Part shown: positions 14,659 through 22,717 of the stretch, one piece after another
How positions within the stretch are numbered: position 1 is the first letter of the stretch
How the letters are laid out: every line of letters starts with the position of its first letter
NCBI GenBank assembly: GCA_934234035.1
Contig: CAKQHH010000001.1
Coordinates: 124,001-188,000, forward strand
Direction of reading: 5' to 3'
DNA from: an uncultured Clostridia bacterium
Lineage (GTDB): Bacteria; Bacillota; Clostridia; Peptostreptococcales; Anaerovoracaceae
Length of the DNA stretch: 64,000 nt
The notes under the pieces: model-generated
What the model was told of the DNA's origin: nothing
Database searches by the model: none
What the model saw: the letters and a program-made list of their open reading frames with translations, nothing else
Translations under genes and position numbers: made by a program

Positions 14659-15846
14659 TTAATGGTGGAACAGACGGAATCCGTTATAGCACATAACCAT
14701 TCCGTATTTGTTGCATGCATCCAGAACCAGGTCGTCTCTGGTGGATCCGCCAGGCTGTACAATGTATTTGGTGCCGCTGGCCTTTGCCCGGTCGATGTTG
14801 TCGGCAAACGGGAAGAACGCATCCGACGCCAAAGTCACGCCGTCCACCTTGTCCAGGAGCTGGCGCTTCTCTTCCAACGTGAACGGTTCCGGCTTGGTCT
14901 CGAAGAGTTCCGTCCAGTCGATGTCCACATTTGCTTCCGGTGTATCCTCCATTGCGATGTATCGATCGATAAAATTATCTTTGTTCGGACGGCGAGTTCC
15001 GGCTTTCCACGGGAGGTTCAGCACCTTATCCGTGAGGCGCAGCTGCCAGTTGTCCGCTTTGCTTCCGGCAAGTCTGGTGCAGTGCACTCTAGACTGCTGT
15101 CCCGCACCGATGCCGATGGTCTGACCGTCGTAAGCGAAGGCAACGGAATTGGACTGAGTATACTTCAGAGCAATCAATGCAATCAGCATATCTTCCTTTG
15201 CCTCATCCGGCAGCTCCTTGTTCTCGGTTACGATGTTCTCGAGACAAGACGGCTCAATCTTCAAGTCGTTGTGTTTCTGCGTAAAGGTCACACCGAATAC
15301 CTGCTTCTCTTCCATCTCCGGTGCTTCGTAAGCCGGATCGATTTTCAGAATCAGGTAGTTGCCCTTCTTTTTCTGCTTCAGAATCTCCAGCGCTTCTTCC
15401 GTATATCCCGGAGCGATAACGCCGTCGGACACCTCTCTCTTGATGAGCCGCGCACAGGTTGCATCGCAGACGTCGCTGAGGGAGATGAAATCGCCGAAAG
15501 AACTCATACGGTCCGTACCTCTGGCACGGGCGTATGCGGTAGCGATTTCGGAATCGTCCAGCCCTTCGATATCATCCACGAAGCACGCCTTCTTCAGCCG
15601 ATCGCTCATCTTCCGGCCGATGGCGGCGGAAGTTGGGCTGACGTGCTTGAAGGATGTGGCGGCCGCTTTTCCGGTCGCTTCGTGGATTTCTTTTACCAGC
15701 TGCCAGCCGTTTAATGCGTCCAGCAGGTTGATGTATCCCGGTCTTCCGTTGAGAACTTCAAAAGGCAGTTCGCTGTCATCCTTCATGGATACGAAAGCCG
15801 GCTTCTGATTCGGATTGCATCCGTATTTCAATTCGATTTGTTTCAT
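14659..15846 (-). CDS. Stand-alone AICAR formyltransferase (PurH formyltransferase domain only)
   Basis: The 395-residue protein matches the AICAR transformylase half of PurH but lacks the N-terminal IMP cyclohydrolase (MGS-fold) domain. Visible motifs are ELKYGCNPNQKPA at the start, the catalytic KHVSPTSAA near residue 67, RGTDRMSSFGDFISLSD near 109, and SDAFFPFADNIDRA and VQPGGSTRDDLV near the C-terminus. It formylates AICAR to FAICAR with 10-formyltetrahydrofolate, step 9 of purine synthesis. The following ring-closing step is supplied by the separate PurO-type protein two genes upstream; purB, which makes AICAR, lies between. The whole set is on the alaS operon. Confidence 0.92.
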   Translation of the reverse strand: MKQIELKYGCNPNQKPAFVSMKDDSELPFEVLNGRPGYINLLDALNGWQLVKEIHEATGKAAATSFKHVSPTSAAIGRKMSDRLKKACFVDDIEGLDDSEIATAYARARGTDRMSSFGDFISLSDVCDATCARLIKREVSDGVIAPGYTEEALEILKQKKKGNYLILKIDPAYEAPEMEEKQVFGVTFTQKHNDLKIEPSCLENIVTENKELPDEAKEDMLIALIALKYTQSNSVAFAYDGQTIGIGAGQQSRVHCTRLAGSKADNWQLRLTDKVLNLPWKAGTRRPNKDNFIDRYIAMEDTPEANVDIDWTELFETKPEPFTLEEKRQLLDKVDGVTLASDAFFPFADNIDRAKASGTKYIVQPGGSTRDDLVLDACNKYGMVMCYNGFRLFHH

Positions 15847-15879
15847 CGCTTGTGTTCCTCCATCCGTGTTATATGATTC

Positions 15880-17313
15880 CTACAGGTTGATTTCCGTGCT
15901 GATGTTTTCATGCGGATGTCTGCGAACGATTGGATCGATTACATCCTGAACGAACTCGGTTACCTGGGAAGGGCATCTTCCTACATACAGGGATGGATTC
16001 AGGCTGGCACGAATTTCCTCTTCGGAAAGGTCGAAGTCCGGGTCGTTGGCAATCAGCTCGATGAGGTTGTTGCTGAGTCCGTCTCTCTTTACGCGAAGTG
16101 TCGCTTCGTGAGAGTGAACACGGATTCTCTCGTGGAGTTCCTGACGGTTTCCGCCCTTCTTTACCGCTTCCATCATGATATTTTCGGTGGCGATAAACGG
16201 CAGCTTCTCCATTACTCTGGATTCGATGACCTTCGGATATACCACCATGTCGCTGCTGATGTTGATGAACAGGTTCAGAATACCGTCCACTGCCAGGAAC
16301 GCTTCCGGTACGGAAATTCTCTTGTTGGCAGAATCATCCAGCGTTCTTTCGAACCACTGAGTTGCAGCGGTGATTGCCGGGTTCAGGGAATCAATCATGA
16401 CATAGCGCGCCAGAGAAGTGATTCTCTCGGAACGCATCGGGTTTCTCTTGTATGGCATTGCCGAAGAACCGATCTGATGCTCTTCGAACGGCTCCTCCAT
16501 CTCTCCGAAGGACTGAAGAATTCTCATATCGTTGGAGAACTTGGATGCGGTCTGAGCGATGCCGGAAAGTGTGGAAAGCACGTTGTAGTCCACCTTTCTG
16601 GAGTATGTCTGACCGGAAACCGGAACGCATCCGGCAAATCCGAAATCTTCCGCAATCAGCTGATCCAGTTTCTTAACCTTCTCTTCATCATTCTCGAAGA
16701 GGTCCATAAAGCTTGCCTGAGTACCGGTGGTTCCTTTGGAACCCAGCATCCGCAGGTCTTCCAGACGACGCTCCAGCTCCACGATATCCATTGCCAGTTC
16801 GTACATCCACAGGGTCGCTCTCTTGCCCACCGTGGTCAGCTGTGCCGGCTGCAGGTGAGTATATCCCAGGCATGGCAGATCTTTGTACTCGATGGCAAAA
16901 CGAGTAAGGTTCAGTTCCACCTGAATGGCTTTCTCCAGAATCAGCTTCAGCGCATCTCTCATGAGAAGAATATCGGTGTTGTCGCCAACGTAGCAGGATG
17001 TTGCACCCAGATGGATAATCGGCTCTGCCTTCGGGCAGCGCTTGCCATATGCATAAACGTGGCTCATAACATCGTGACGAACTTCTTTTTCTCTGGCTTC
17101 CGCCACCTCAAAGTCGACGATATCCTTATTTTCTACCATCTCATCAATCTGTTCCTGGGTGATGTTCAGTCCCAGCTCTTTCTCTGCCTTTGCCAGGGCA
17201 ATCCACAGTTCATGCCATGTGGTAAATTTCTTCTGCTCGGAGAAAATGTACTTCATCTCTTTGCTGGCATATCTTGAAGAAAGCGGCGATTTATATTCCA
17301 TCTTATTATCCAT
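15880..17313 (-). CDS. purB: Adenylosuccinate lyase
   Basis: The 477-residue protein carries the fumarase/aspartase superfamily signature GSSAMPYKRNPMRSE near residue 290, with the catalytic Ser in that flexible loop, plus GATSCYVGDNTD near 103 and GYTHLQPAQLTTVG near 155. PurB cleaves SAICAR to AICAR and adenylosuccinate to AMP. It lies one base after purO and 33 bases before the AICAR formyltransferase gene, so three consecutive steps around AICAR are encoded side by side. Length and motifs are normal for PurB. Confidence 0.96.
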   Translation of the reverse strand: MDNKMEYKSPLSSRYASKEMKYIFSEQKKFTTWHELWIALAKAEKELGLNITQEQIDEMVENKDIVDFEVAEAREKEVRHDVMSHVYAYGKRCPKAEPIIHLGATSCYVGDNTDILLMRDALKLILEKAIQVELNLTRFAIEYKDLPCLGYTHLQPAQLTTVGKRATLWMYELAMDIVELERRLEDLRMLGSKGTTGTQASFMDLFENDEEKVKKLDQLIAEDFGFAGCVPVSGQTYSRKVDYNVLSTLSGIAQTASKFSNDMRILQSFGEMEEPFEEHQIGSSAMPYKRNPMRSERITSLARYVMIDSLNPAITAATQWFERTLDDSANKRISVPEAFLAVDGILNLFINISSDMVVYPKVIESRVMEKLPFIATENIMMEAVKKGGNRQELHERIRVHSHEATLRVKRDGLSNNLIELIANDPDFDLSEEEIRASLNPSLYVGRCPSQVTEFVQDVIDPIVRRHPHENISTEINL

Positions 17314-17314
17314 G

Positions 17315-18028
17315 CTAGTCTCCCATTCTCTTGTTCAGAATACGAACGTCCTTTTCGTTGGTGTCCATATCAATCATCATTGTGCAAAGCGAAATCTTGT
17401 TGTCCTCGTTGAGGCTCTTCCAGATGGTTTCGGTGAATACGTCCAAATCCTCCGGAATCTCCACTTTCCAAGGTTCTCCCTCGAATGTCGGCAGCGGAGT
17501 GGCATTCCCCTCATAGGTGTGGATGAAACGAGCGGTTCCGTCCACCGGCGCATATTCATAGAAATAACGGCCGCATTCCTTGCCGATACCGTCGATATTC
17601 TTCAGGATGCTCATCTTGAACGTACCATCCATCATATCCACGATTCCGCTGATTCTAGGGGTAAAATGAGGTTCGTCCGGCTCAAACTCCCGAGTACGCA
17701 GAGCGGATTCGAAAGTGCCCCCCTGATTCAGATGTTCTTCTACGGTATCCGTCTGGTCTCCATTGGTAACAATCAGCTGATTTCCAACGGTTTTTACCGG
17801 ATAATAGATGATTAAGGTCGGGTCCTCCAGCTTCGCCGGATCGTACGGTGCAATTGCCACCTTGTCCCCTTCCTGATAGAAGTAACGGTTTCGGCTGTTT
17901 TCACTTCTTCCCATGATAAAATAGGCAACAGCAATCCGACGGCCGTTTGTGCCGATCATAATGCCTCTGCCCCAGTAATCATTGGAAGAGAGAAAACTCA
18001 GATCATGATTTTTGACTTTACTTTCCAT
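17315..18028 (-). CDS. purO: IMP cyclohydrolase, PurO type
   Basis: The 237-residue protein resembles the archaeal-type IMP cyclohydrolase (PurO) family: an N-terminal GRGIMIGTNGRRIAVAYFIMGRSENSRNR segment and FTPRISGIVDMMDGTFKMSILKN in the middle. The fold belongs to the Ntn-hydrolase-like group and is unrelated to the PurH cyclohydrolase domain. It closes FAICAR to IMP, the last step of the pathway. It sits between ruvX (11-bp overlap) and purB, and complements the stand-alone formyltransferase downstream. Identification rests on motif memory and on this context, which strongly agree. Confidence 0.85.
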   Translation of the reverse strand: MESKVKNHDLSFLSSNDYWGRGIMIGTNGRRIAVAYFIMGRSENSRNRYFYQEGDKVAIAPYDPAKLEDPTLIIYYPVKTVGNQLIVTNGDQTDTVEEHLNQGGTFESALRTREFEPDEPHFTPRISGIVDMMDGTFKMSILKNIDGIGKECGRYFYEYAPVDGTARFIHTYEGNATPLPTFEGEPWKVEIPEDLDVFTETIWKSLNEDNKISLCTMMIDMDTNEKDVRILNKRMGD

Positions 18029-18455
18029 TTTTCACCCTGTCCATATAACTCTGTAAAATAATAATAGCAGCTTGCTTATCAACAACTTCTTTACGGGATT
18101 TCCGCTTCATATTCGCTTCCATCAGCACCCGTTCGGCAATAACGGTGGTAAAACGCTCATCCTGCCATTCCACCTTGACGTCAGCCATTCCGGAGCTGCG
18201 CATCTTGTTCTCCAGCATGGTTCGGAATTCACGTACCTTCTCGGTCTGTACGCTGTCGGAGCCATCCAGATTAATCGGAAGACCCATTACCACGGTATCA
18301 CAATCGTATTCCCGAACATAATCCATCACCTTGCCGGCATCCTTTCGAATGCCGACACGGTCTATGGTAGTTACGCCCTGGGCGGTGATATCTAATTCGT
18401 CGCTTACGGCAACGCCGATGGTCTTATCTCCTACATCCAGTCCTAGTTTTCGCAT
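18018..18455 (-). CDS. ruvX: Putative pre-16S rRNA nuclease YqgF/RuvX
   Basis: The 145-residue protein starts with the YqgF RNase H-like motif [20 protein letters not shown] and contains VVMGLPINLDGSDSVQTEKV near residue 56 and WQDERFTTVIAERVL near 96. The conserved acidic residues in these three motifs form the metal site. The family is implicated in 5' maturation of 16S rRNA. Gene order alaS-ireB-ruvX is widespread in Firmicutes. The start abuts the ireB stop and the end overlaps purO by 11 bases. Confidence 0.93.
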   Translation of the reverse strand: MRKLGLDVGDKTIGVAVSDELDITAQGVTTIDRVGIRKDAGKVMDYVREYDCDTVVMGLPINLDGSDSVQTEKVREFRTMLENKMRSSGMADVKVEWQDERFTTVIAERVLMEANMKRKSRKEVVDKQAAIIILQSYMDRVKNGK

Positions 18456-18709
18456 TACTTCTTCTCAACTCCCAGATAGCTGGTGAGAATCTCTTCCAGA
18501 AGATCGTCTCGATCCACCTTGAGGATGAGATGTCTGGCATTGTTGTGGCTGGTGATGTAGGAAGGGTCTCCGGATGTGAGATACCCCACCATCTGGTCGA
18601 TGGCATTGTAATTCCTTTCCTGCAGCGCATTGTAGATGGTTTCCAGAATCTCACGGTTGGTCATCTGTTGTTCGTTGATTCCTTCGAAAACTACTGTATC
18701 TTTACTCAT
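18455..18709 (-). CDS. ireB: IreB family (UPF0297) regulatory phosphoprotein
   Basis: The 84-residue protein closely matches the UPF0297/IreB family: MSKDTVVF start, then [42 protein letters not shown], and [13 protein letters not shown] at the end. In enterococci IreB is a small dimeric target of the Ser/Thr kinase IreK that affects cell-wall antibiotic tolerance; a Thr near the N-terminus (Thr5 here) could be the phosphorylation site. It lies between alaS and ruvX, its usual place. Confidence 0.93.
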   Translation of the reverse strand: MSKDTVVFEGINEQQMTNREILETIYNALQERNYNAIDQMVGYLTSGDPSYITSHNNARHLILKVDRDDLLEEILTSYLGVEKK

Positions 18710-18721
18710 AGCAATACCTCC

Positions 18722-21337
18722 TTACTGAACCGCAATGAGTTCTTCCGCTTTTGCAAAAGCATCTTCCAATTTTGAAGCATCTTTCGCACCGGCCTGTGCC
18801 ATTCCGGCCTTGCCGCCGCCACCGCCGCCGGCAACTTTCGCCACTTCCTTAATGATTTTTCCGGCGTGATATCCCTTGGATACCAAGTCTTCGCTGACCG
18901 ATGTAATCAGAATGATCTTTCCGTCATTTACTGCGGCGAATACCATTGCAACGTTATCGGTGTGCTCCTTAATCGCGTCGGACATCTCTCGGAGCTGGTC
19001 CGCATCGGTGTCGTCAAAACGCTTCGTAATCAATTTGACGCCGTTCACATCCTTTGCCGAAGCAATGATGGCATCCACGGAGCCGGCAATCTGATCTGCT
19101 TTCAAGGCTTTCAGCTCTTTTTCCAGATCCCGGTTGTCCTGAAGCAACTGTTCCGCTCTCTTTGGAAGATCCTTTTCGCCGGTCTTCAATACCGACGCAG
19201 CTTCTTCCAGAATTGCTGCCTTTGCATCCAGATACTGAATCACCTGGGATCCGGTGACGGCTTCCACCCGTCGAACGCCGGAAGCCACGCCATACTCTGC
19301 GGTAATCTTGAATGCGCCAATCTTTCCGGTGTTGTCCAAATGGGTACCACCGCAGAATTCTACGCTGTAGTCTCCCATGCTGACTACCCGAACGATGTCA
19401 CCGTATTTTTCACCGAACAGGGCCATTGCACCCATCTTTTTCGCTTCTTCAATCGGCATTTCCTGCATCTGAATCGGCAGGAATTCGTCGATGTGCGCAT
19501 TGACAATATCTTCTACCTTTCGGATTTCTTCTCCCGTCATTGCCTCGAAGTGGTTAAAGTCAAATCGCAGGTAATTTTCATCCACATAGGATCCGGCCTG
19601 CATGACGTGGTCGCCCAATACATCCCGAAGCGCCTGCTGCAACAGGTGCGTAGCACTGTGCCCTCTGGAGATGCGATTCCGCTTTACGGAGTCAATCTTC
19701 AAGGTTACCCGGTCGCCTTCGGATACTGCATCCATTTTTTTGCTGTCTTCGGCGTCCACAACGTGGAGGAAGATGCCGTTTTCTTTTACCACATCCACGA
19801 TGTGATACTTCGCTTCACCTGCCGTTACGATTCCCGTGTCGTGGAGCTGGCCACCGCTGGTTGCATAGAACGGTGTGCGGTTGAAAATCAGGAATTTGCG
19901 ATCCCGGTCATAGGAACCGCAGAACTGAACCTCTGCCTCTGCTTCGGTCTCGGTATAACCCAGGAATTCCGTTGACGGAAGATGGGAGTACGCACCCGCA
20001 TCCTTCCACGCTTCATCCGAGGTATCTCTCTGGCCGGCTCTGGCGGTTTCCTTCTGGTTTGCCATGCTCTGGCGGAAGCCTTCCATATCCGGGGTCTTTC
20101 CGTTCTCTGCCAGGATTTCTTCAGTGAGCTCAATTGGGAATCCGTAAGTATCGTACAGCTTGAATGCCAATTCTCCGGCCAGAACCTTCTCGCCCTTGGC
20201 ATCCATATCGCTCATATAATCGTTGAGAATGGAGAGCCCGTTCGCCAGAGTTTTGGAGAACTGGGACTCTTCGTTCCGGATGATTTTCTTGATGTATTCC
20301 TGCTTCTCCACCAGTTCCGGATAAGCGCCACCGGATACCTCAATCACCTTATCGGCCAGTTCTGCCAGGAAGTCATCCTGATTGATTCCGAGAATCATTC
20401 CGTTTCTTGCCGCACGGCGAATCAGTCTCCGAAGCACATAACCGCGGCCCTCGTTGCTCGGCAGGATACCGTCTGAAATCATGAATACCATGGACCTCAG
20501 GTGGTCGGTAACGATTCGCAGACTGATGTCATTCTGTTCGCTGCCCTGCTCGTACTTCACTCCGGCCTTCTCAGCTACCGCATTCAGAATGTGGCGGATG
20601 GTGTCGATATCGAAGATGGAGTCCACACCCTGCATGATGCAGGCCATACGTTCCAGTCCCATTCCGGTATCGATGTTCTTATGTGCCAGGTCTGAATAGC
20701 TTCCGTCTTCCTCCTTGGAAAACTGGGAGAATACGTGATTCCAGAATTCAATATAACGGTCGCAGTCGCAGCCCGGTTTGCAATCCGGTTTGCCGCAGCC
20801 GTACTTCTCACCTCTGTCAAAGAAGATTTCGGAGCAAGGACCGCATGGACCCAGACCGATTTCCCAGAAGTTGTCGTCTTTGCCCAGGCGGACAATGTGA
20901 TCTTCCGGCATGCCCAATTTAACCCAGATGTCGTGGGCTTCGTCATCGTCCTGATATACGGTTGCCCATACTCGATCCTTCGGCATCTTGAGCCACTCCG
21001 TAATGAATTCCCATCCCCAGGTGAGACTCTGCTCTTTAAAGTAATCTCCGAAGCTGAAGTTGCCCAGCATTTCGAAGAATGTACCGTGTCTTGCCGTCTT
21101 TCCGACATTGTCAATGTCTCCGGTGCGGATACATTTCTGACAGGTAGTCATGCGCTTCGAAGGCGGGGTTTCCACTCCGGCAAAATACGGTTTCAGCGGT
21201 GCCATTCCCGAGTTGATAATCAGAAGACTCTTGTCATTCTGAGGAATCAAAGAAGCACTCTTTCCGGCGTAATGACCCTTGCTGACAAAGAAATCTCTGA
21301 ATAAATCTCGTATTTCATTCAGACCTAAATTTTCCAT
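18722..21337 (-). CDS. alaS: Alanyl-tRNA synthetase
   Basis: The 871-residue protein has all AlaRS parts: class II catalytic core (FRDFFVSKGH, HGTFFEMLGNFSFGDYFK), tRNA recognition domain, editing domain with RGHSATHLLQQALR and the CGGTHLDNTG zinc-binding motif, and the C-terminal DHHA1 region with a glycine-rich GGGGGGKAGMAQAG segment. It charges tRNA-Ala and clears Ser and Gly mischarging. It heads an operon with ireB, ruvX, purO, purB and the AICAR formyltransferase gene. A consensus promoter is visible but no T-box. Confidence 0.97.
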   Translation of the reverse strand: MENLGLNEIRDLFRDFFVSKGHYAGKSASLIPQNDKSLLIINSGMAPLKPYFAGVETPPSKRMTTCQKCIRTGDIDNVGKTARHGTFFEMLGNFSFGDYFKEQSLTWGWEFITEWLKMPKDRVWATVYQDDDEAHDIWVKLGMPEDHIVRLGKDDNFWEIGLGPCGPCSEIFFDRGEKYGCGKPDCKPGCDCDRYIEFWNHVFSQFSKEEDGSYSDLAHKNIDTGMGLERMACIMQGVDSIFDIDTIRHILNAVAEKAGVKYEQGSEQNDISLRIVTDHLRSMVFMISDGILPSNEGRGYVLRRLIRRAARNGMILGINQDDFLAELADKVIEVSGGAYPELVEKQEYIKKIIRNEESQFSKTLANGLSILNDYMSDMDAKGEKVLAGELAFKLYDTYGFPIELTEEILAENGKTPDMEGFRQSMANQKETARAGQRDTSDEAWKDAGAYSHLPSTEFLGYTETEAEAEVQFCGSYDRDRKFLIFNRTPFYATSGGQLHDTGIVTAGEAKYHIVDVVKENGIFLHVVDAEDSKKMDAVSEGDRVTLKIDSVKRNRISRGHSATHLLQQALRDVLGDHVMQAGSYVDENYLRFDFNHFEAMTGEEIRKVEDIVNAHIDEFLPIQMQEMPIEEAKKMGAMALFGEKYGDIVRVVSMGDYSVEFCGGTHLDNTGKIGAFKITAEYGVASGVRRVEAVTGSQVIQYLDAKAAILEEAASVLKTGEKDLPKRAEQLLQDNRDLEKELKALKADQIAGSVDAIIASAKDVNGVKLITKRFDDTDADQLREMSDAIKEHTDNVAMVFAAVNDGKIILITSVSEDLVSKGYHAGKIIKEVAKVAGGGGGGKAGMAQAGAKDASKLEDAFAKAEELIAVQ

Positions 21338-21368
21338 TGAATCTCTCCTATATATAAATATTCATTTC

Positions 21369-21397
21369 ATTATATAATATTCACAAAAGACTTTCAA
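21369..21397 (-). promoter_or_regulatory. alaS operon promoter
   Basis: On the minus strand TTGAAA (21392-21397) and TATAAT (21369-21374) are spaced by exactly 17 bases, ending 31 bases before the alaS start. It is a sigma-A type promoter for the six-gene operon. Confidence 0.85.
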
Positions 21398-21475
21398 GAA
21401 ATCCCGCCCATATTTTAAAAGGTTTCCGCGGTTTCTCCCACTTTTGCCGTCTCATTGTTTTATATCAAAAATTTC

Positions 21476-21504
21476 TTGCAAAAGGGTTCCGCTTGTGCTA
21501 ACAT
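21476..21504 (+). promoter_or_regulatory. tRNA-Ser promoter
   Basis: TTGCAA (21476-21481) and TAACAT (21499-21504) are spaced by 17 bases, and the mature tRNA begins 22 bases further. Confidence 0.6.
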
Positions 21505-21526
21505 TATAAAGCTATGATTGAAATAT

Positions 21527-21618
21527 GGAGAGGTACCCAAGAGGCTGAAGGGACTGGCTTCGAATACCAGCAGGCGGGTAATTCCCGTGCGGGGGTTCAA
21601 ATCCCCCTCTCTCCGCCA
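21527..21618 (+). tRNA. tRNA-Ser, anticodon CGA
   Basis: A class II tRNA with 7-bp acceptor stem (GGAGAGG with TCTCTCC, last pair G-U), discriminator G73 as expected for serine, encoded CCA, T-arm GGGGG-TTCAAAT-CCCCC, and a long variable arm (GCGGG...CCCGTGC region). The anticodon loop reads TTCGAAT, giving CGA at positions 34-36, which reads UCG. The 31-39 pair is a C-A mismatch. A terminator directly follows. Confidence 0.95.
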
Positions 21619-21643
21619 AGCCCTGCGTATGCAGGGCTTTTTT
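21619..21643 (+). terminator. Intrinsic terminator of tRNA-Ser
   Basis: AGCCCTGC and GCAGGGCT form a perfect 8-bp stem with a GTAT loop, followed by TTTTT; it starts one base after the CCA end. Confidence 0.92.
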
Positions 21644-21693
21644 ATAGGGAATTTTTATTCCATCTTTCGCCATTGCTTTGCTCCTTCGTGTAC

Positions 21694-21720
21694 TAAAAAA
21701 GCACCTAGGCTATAGGTGCT
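21694..21720 (-). terminator. Intrinsic terminator at the end of the small-gene island
   Basis: On the minus strand AGCACCTA and TAGGTGCT form an 8-bp stem with a 5-base loop followed by TTTTTT. The 5' arm overlaps the last codons and stop of the 62-residue gene. Confidence 0.85.
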
Positions 21721-21898
21721 CAACAAGTATTGAAATTTTTGTTTCGTCATATGCCCCCGTTGGTTGAAGAATTTTCTTTATCTGGTACTTATTGTTATCA
21801 ATAGCAAACGTGTCTCCTGTGTTCAGTATTGAGTTTGACTTTATAATCAGCACTGTCCCAATTGACATTTCATATTTTTCTATCAATTCCACTTTCAT
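21710..21898 (-). CDS. Small protein of unknown function, 62 residues
   Basis: The ATG at 21898 has GGAG 9 bases upstream and the gene ends in a terminator, so it looks real. The protein is not membrane-bound. It alternates short beta-like segments (SIGTVLIIKSNSILNTGDTF, KISILVEHL), suggesting a small beta-barrel. I do not recognise the family. It is the last and only clearly intact gene of the group that ends in the shared 41-bp repeat region; it may be an immunity or accessory protein of the island. Confidence 0.55.
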   Translation of the reverse strand: MKVELIEKYEMSIGTVLIIKSNSILNTGDTFAIDNNKYQIKKILQPTGAYDETKISILVEHL

Positions 21899-21952
21899 CA
21901 AAATCAACTCCTGTCGACTTCTAAAACTTTCCTTCCCATAAAAAATAATTTA

Positions 21953-21993
21953 TTAAAAGCTTGTGCAGAGCGTTTAAATGCGTTTTGAGACTA
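21953..21993 (-). repeat. 41-bp direct repeat, copy 1 (includes a stop codon)
   Basis: These 41 bases match 23213-23253 at 35 of 41 positions, in the same orientation. On the minus strand both copies begin with the TAG stop codon of a gene and continue into its 3' flank. The two genes are otherwise unrelated. The copies delimit about 1.2 kb of mostly broken small genes. Confidence 0.8.
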
Positions 21994-22285
21994 CTTCCGT
22001 AAGGCCATTAGTTCATTATGGCTTTTCTCCAATTCCTTTCTGAGTTCTTCGTAAGGAATGGATTTTGTATATATTTGCTTATATTCCCTGTCGAGAGCTT
22101 TCATTTTCTCCATAAACTTTCGATGAATTTTACAGAATTCTCTGTCTTTTTCTTTCGGCGATAAATTCAATGGGTGACCATAAATTTTCAAGTTTCTCAT
22201 CATAATGTTTTTTGTACTCGTCCGCTTTTTCTTCGTATTTTTTATAATCCGGATGGTTTTTGTCAGCTATTTTTACCTCTTTCAT
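21991..22285 (-). pseudogene. Small acidic-helical protein gene A, frame-broken (paralogue of 22704-22954)
   Basis: From ATG 22285 the frame reads MKEVKIADKNHPDYKKYEEK and then continues to LENLW before a stop; a second frame, from about 22200 to 21991, supplies KEKDREFCKIHRKF and the Lys/Glu-rich end. Joined by one base shift near the A-rich stretch around 22150, the product would be about 97 residues. The parts match, in order, the ADKNHPDY, LW and IHRK segments of the second gene at 22704-22954. Total length 295 is not a multiple of three. The stop codon lies in the 41-bp repeat. The family is not recognised; charged helical small proteins in tandem are typical of immunity gene arrays. Confidence 0.6.
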
Positions 22286-22286
22286 A

Positions 22287-22411
22287 TTAAAACCTCAGCT
22301 CTCTTGACATTCTTCTCACGGTTTCATCAAAATAGCACCGTCTTAAATGCAGAACCAAACTCTTTCTCCACTTTCACCATGATTCTGATTCCTGCCCATA
22401 TAGGCGCTTTA
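22287..22411 (-). pseudogene. C-terminal remnant of an unknown protein
   Basis: One frame gives APIWAGIRIMVKVEKEFG and then SAFKTV, and after a one-base shift YFDETVRRMSRELRF before a stop at 22287. There is no convincing start codon for the first part. Its GIRI codons are within a 15-bp repeat shared with the YjcQ-like gene at 22638-22652. It looks like a truncated 3' end left by recombination. No function can be given. Confidence 0.4.
22382..22396 (-). repeat. 15-bp direct repeat, copy 1
   Basis: ATTCTGATTCCTGCC (plus strand) recurs exactly at 22638-22652. In both places it is read as codons for the same residues AGIRI on the minus strand, inside two otherwise different fragments, which suggests a recombination junction. 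Confidence 0.6.
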
Positions 22412-22617
22412 TTCGTACATTAGATATATTTCATCATATATCTTTTGCAGTTGATTTCCTGTTTCATTTGGATAGCCGTCTTCATCAAATGTTTCAATAA
22501 TGGCATCGTCTATCGCTAATAGCAAATCGTTGACTTCGCCAGCCATCAATAATTTATCTAGATCTTTAATAGAGTCACCTAAGAAATCTTTTTGTTTTTT
22601 GTTATTTTAATATTCAT
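22409..22617 (-). pseudogene. Small acidic protein gene, one base short in an A-run
   Basis: The ATG at 22617 opens MNIKITKNK and stops after 12 codons. Shifting by one base in the A-rich run near 22590-22605 gives a clean continuation: QKDFLGDSIKDLDKLLMAGE, then VNDLLLAIDDAIIETFDEDG and KIYDEIYLMYE. The total of 209 bases is one short of 70 codons. The acidic composition and size are those of many small immunity proteins. Either a natural frameshift, slippage, or a base-calling error in the A-run explains the break. Confidence 0.55.
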
Positions 22618-22618
22618 G

Positions 22619-22717
22619 TTACGCCTTGTCCCTCCCTATTCTGATTCCTGCCTTCTTGCATTCATAGAGATACCGGAGAATCTTGTACATGATTACATTG
22701 ATATCATCTTTCGCCAT
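22619..22717 (-). CDS. Truncated YjcQ-like small protein, 32 residues
   Basis: ATG 22717 overlaps the end of the upstream gene and opens MAKDDINVIMYKILRYLYEC, close to the N-terminus I remember for YjcQ-family proteins, which are usually 90-100 residues and occur in phage or mobile regions. Here the frame ends after AGIRIGRDKA. The 15-bp repeat at 22638-22652 lies at the point where the similarity ends, so the gene appears cut by recombination. Confidence 0.45.
   Translation of the reverse strand: MAKDDINVIMYKILRYLYECKKAGIRIGRDKA
22638..22652 (-). repeat. 15-bp direct repeat, copy 2
   Basis: Exact second copy of ATTCTGATTCCTGCC (see 22382-22396), within the YjcQ-like fragment and in the same codon phase. 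Confidence 0.6.

Noticed and set aside
21338..21526. T-box leader for alaS
   Set aside because: The leader between the promoter and the alaS start is about 24 bases long and has no room for a T-box.
22205..22423. A plus-strand 72-codon frame rich in Phe in the small-gene island
   Set aside because: It is antisense to the frame-broken small genes, has no ribosome site, and its composition reflects AT-rich antisense DNA.
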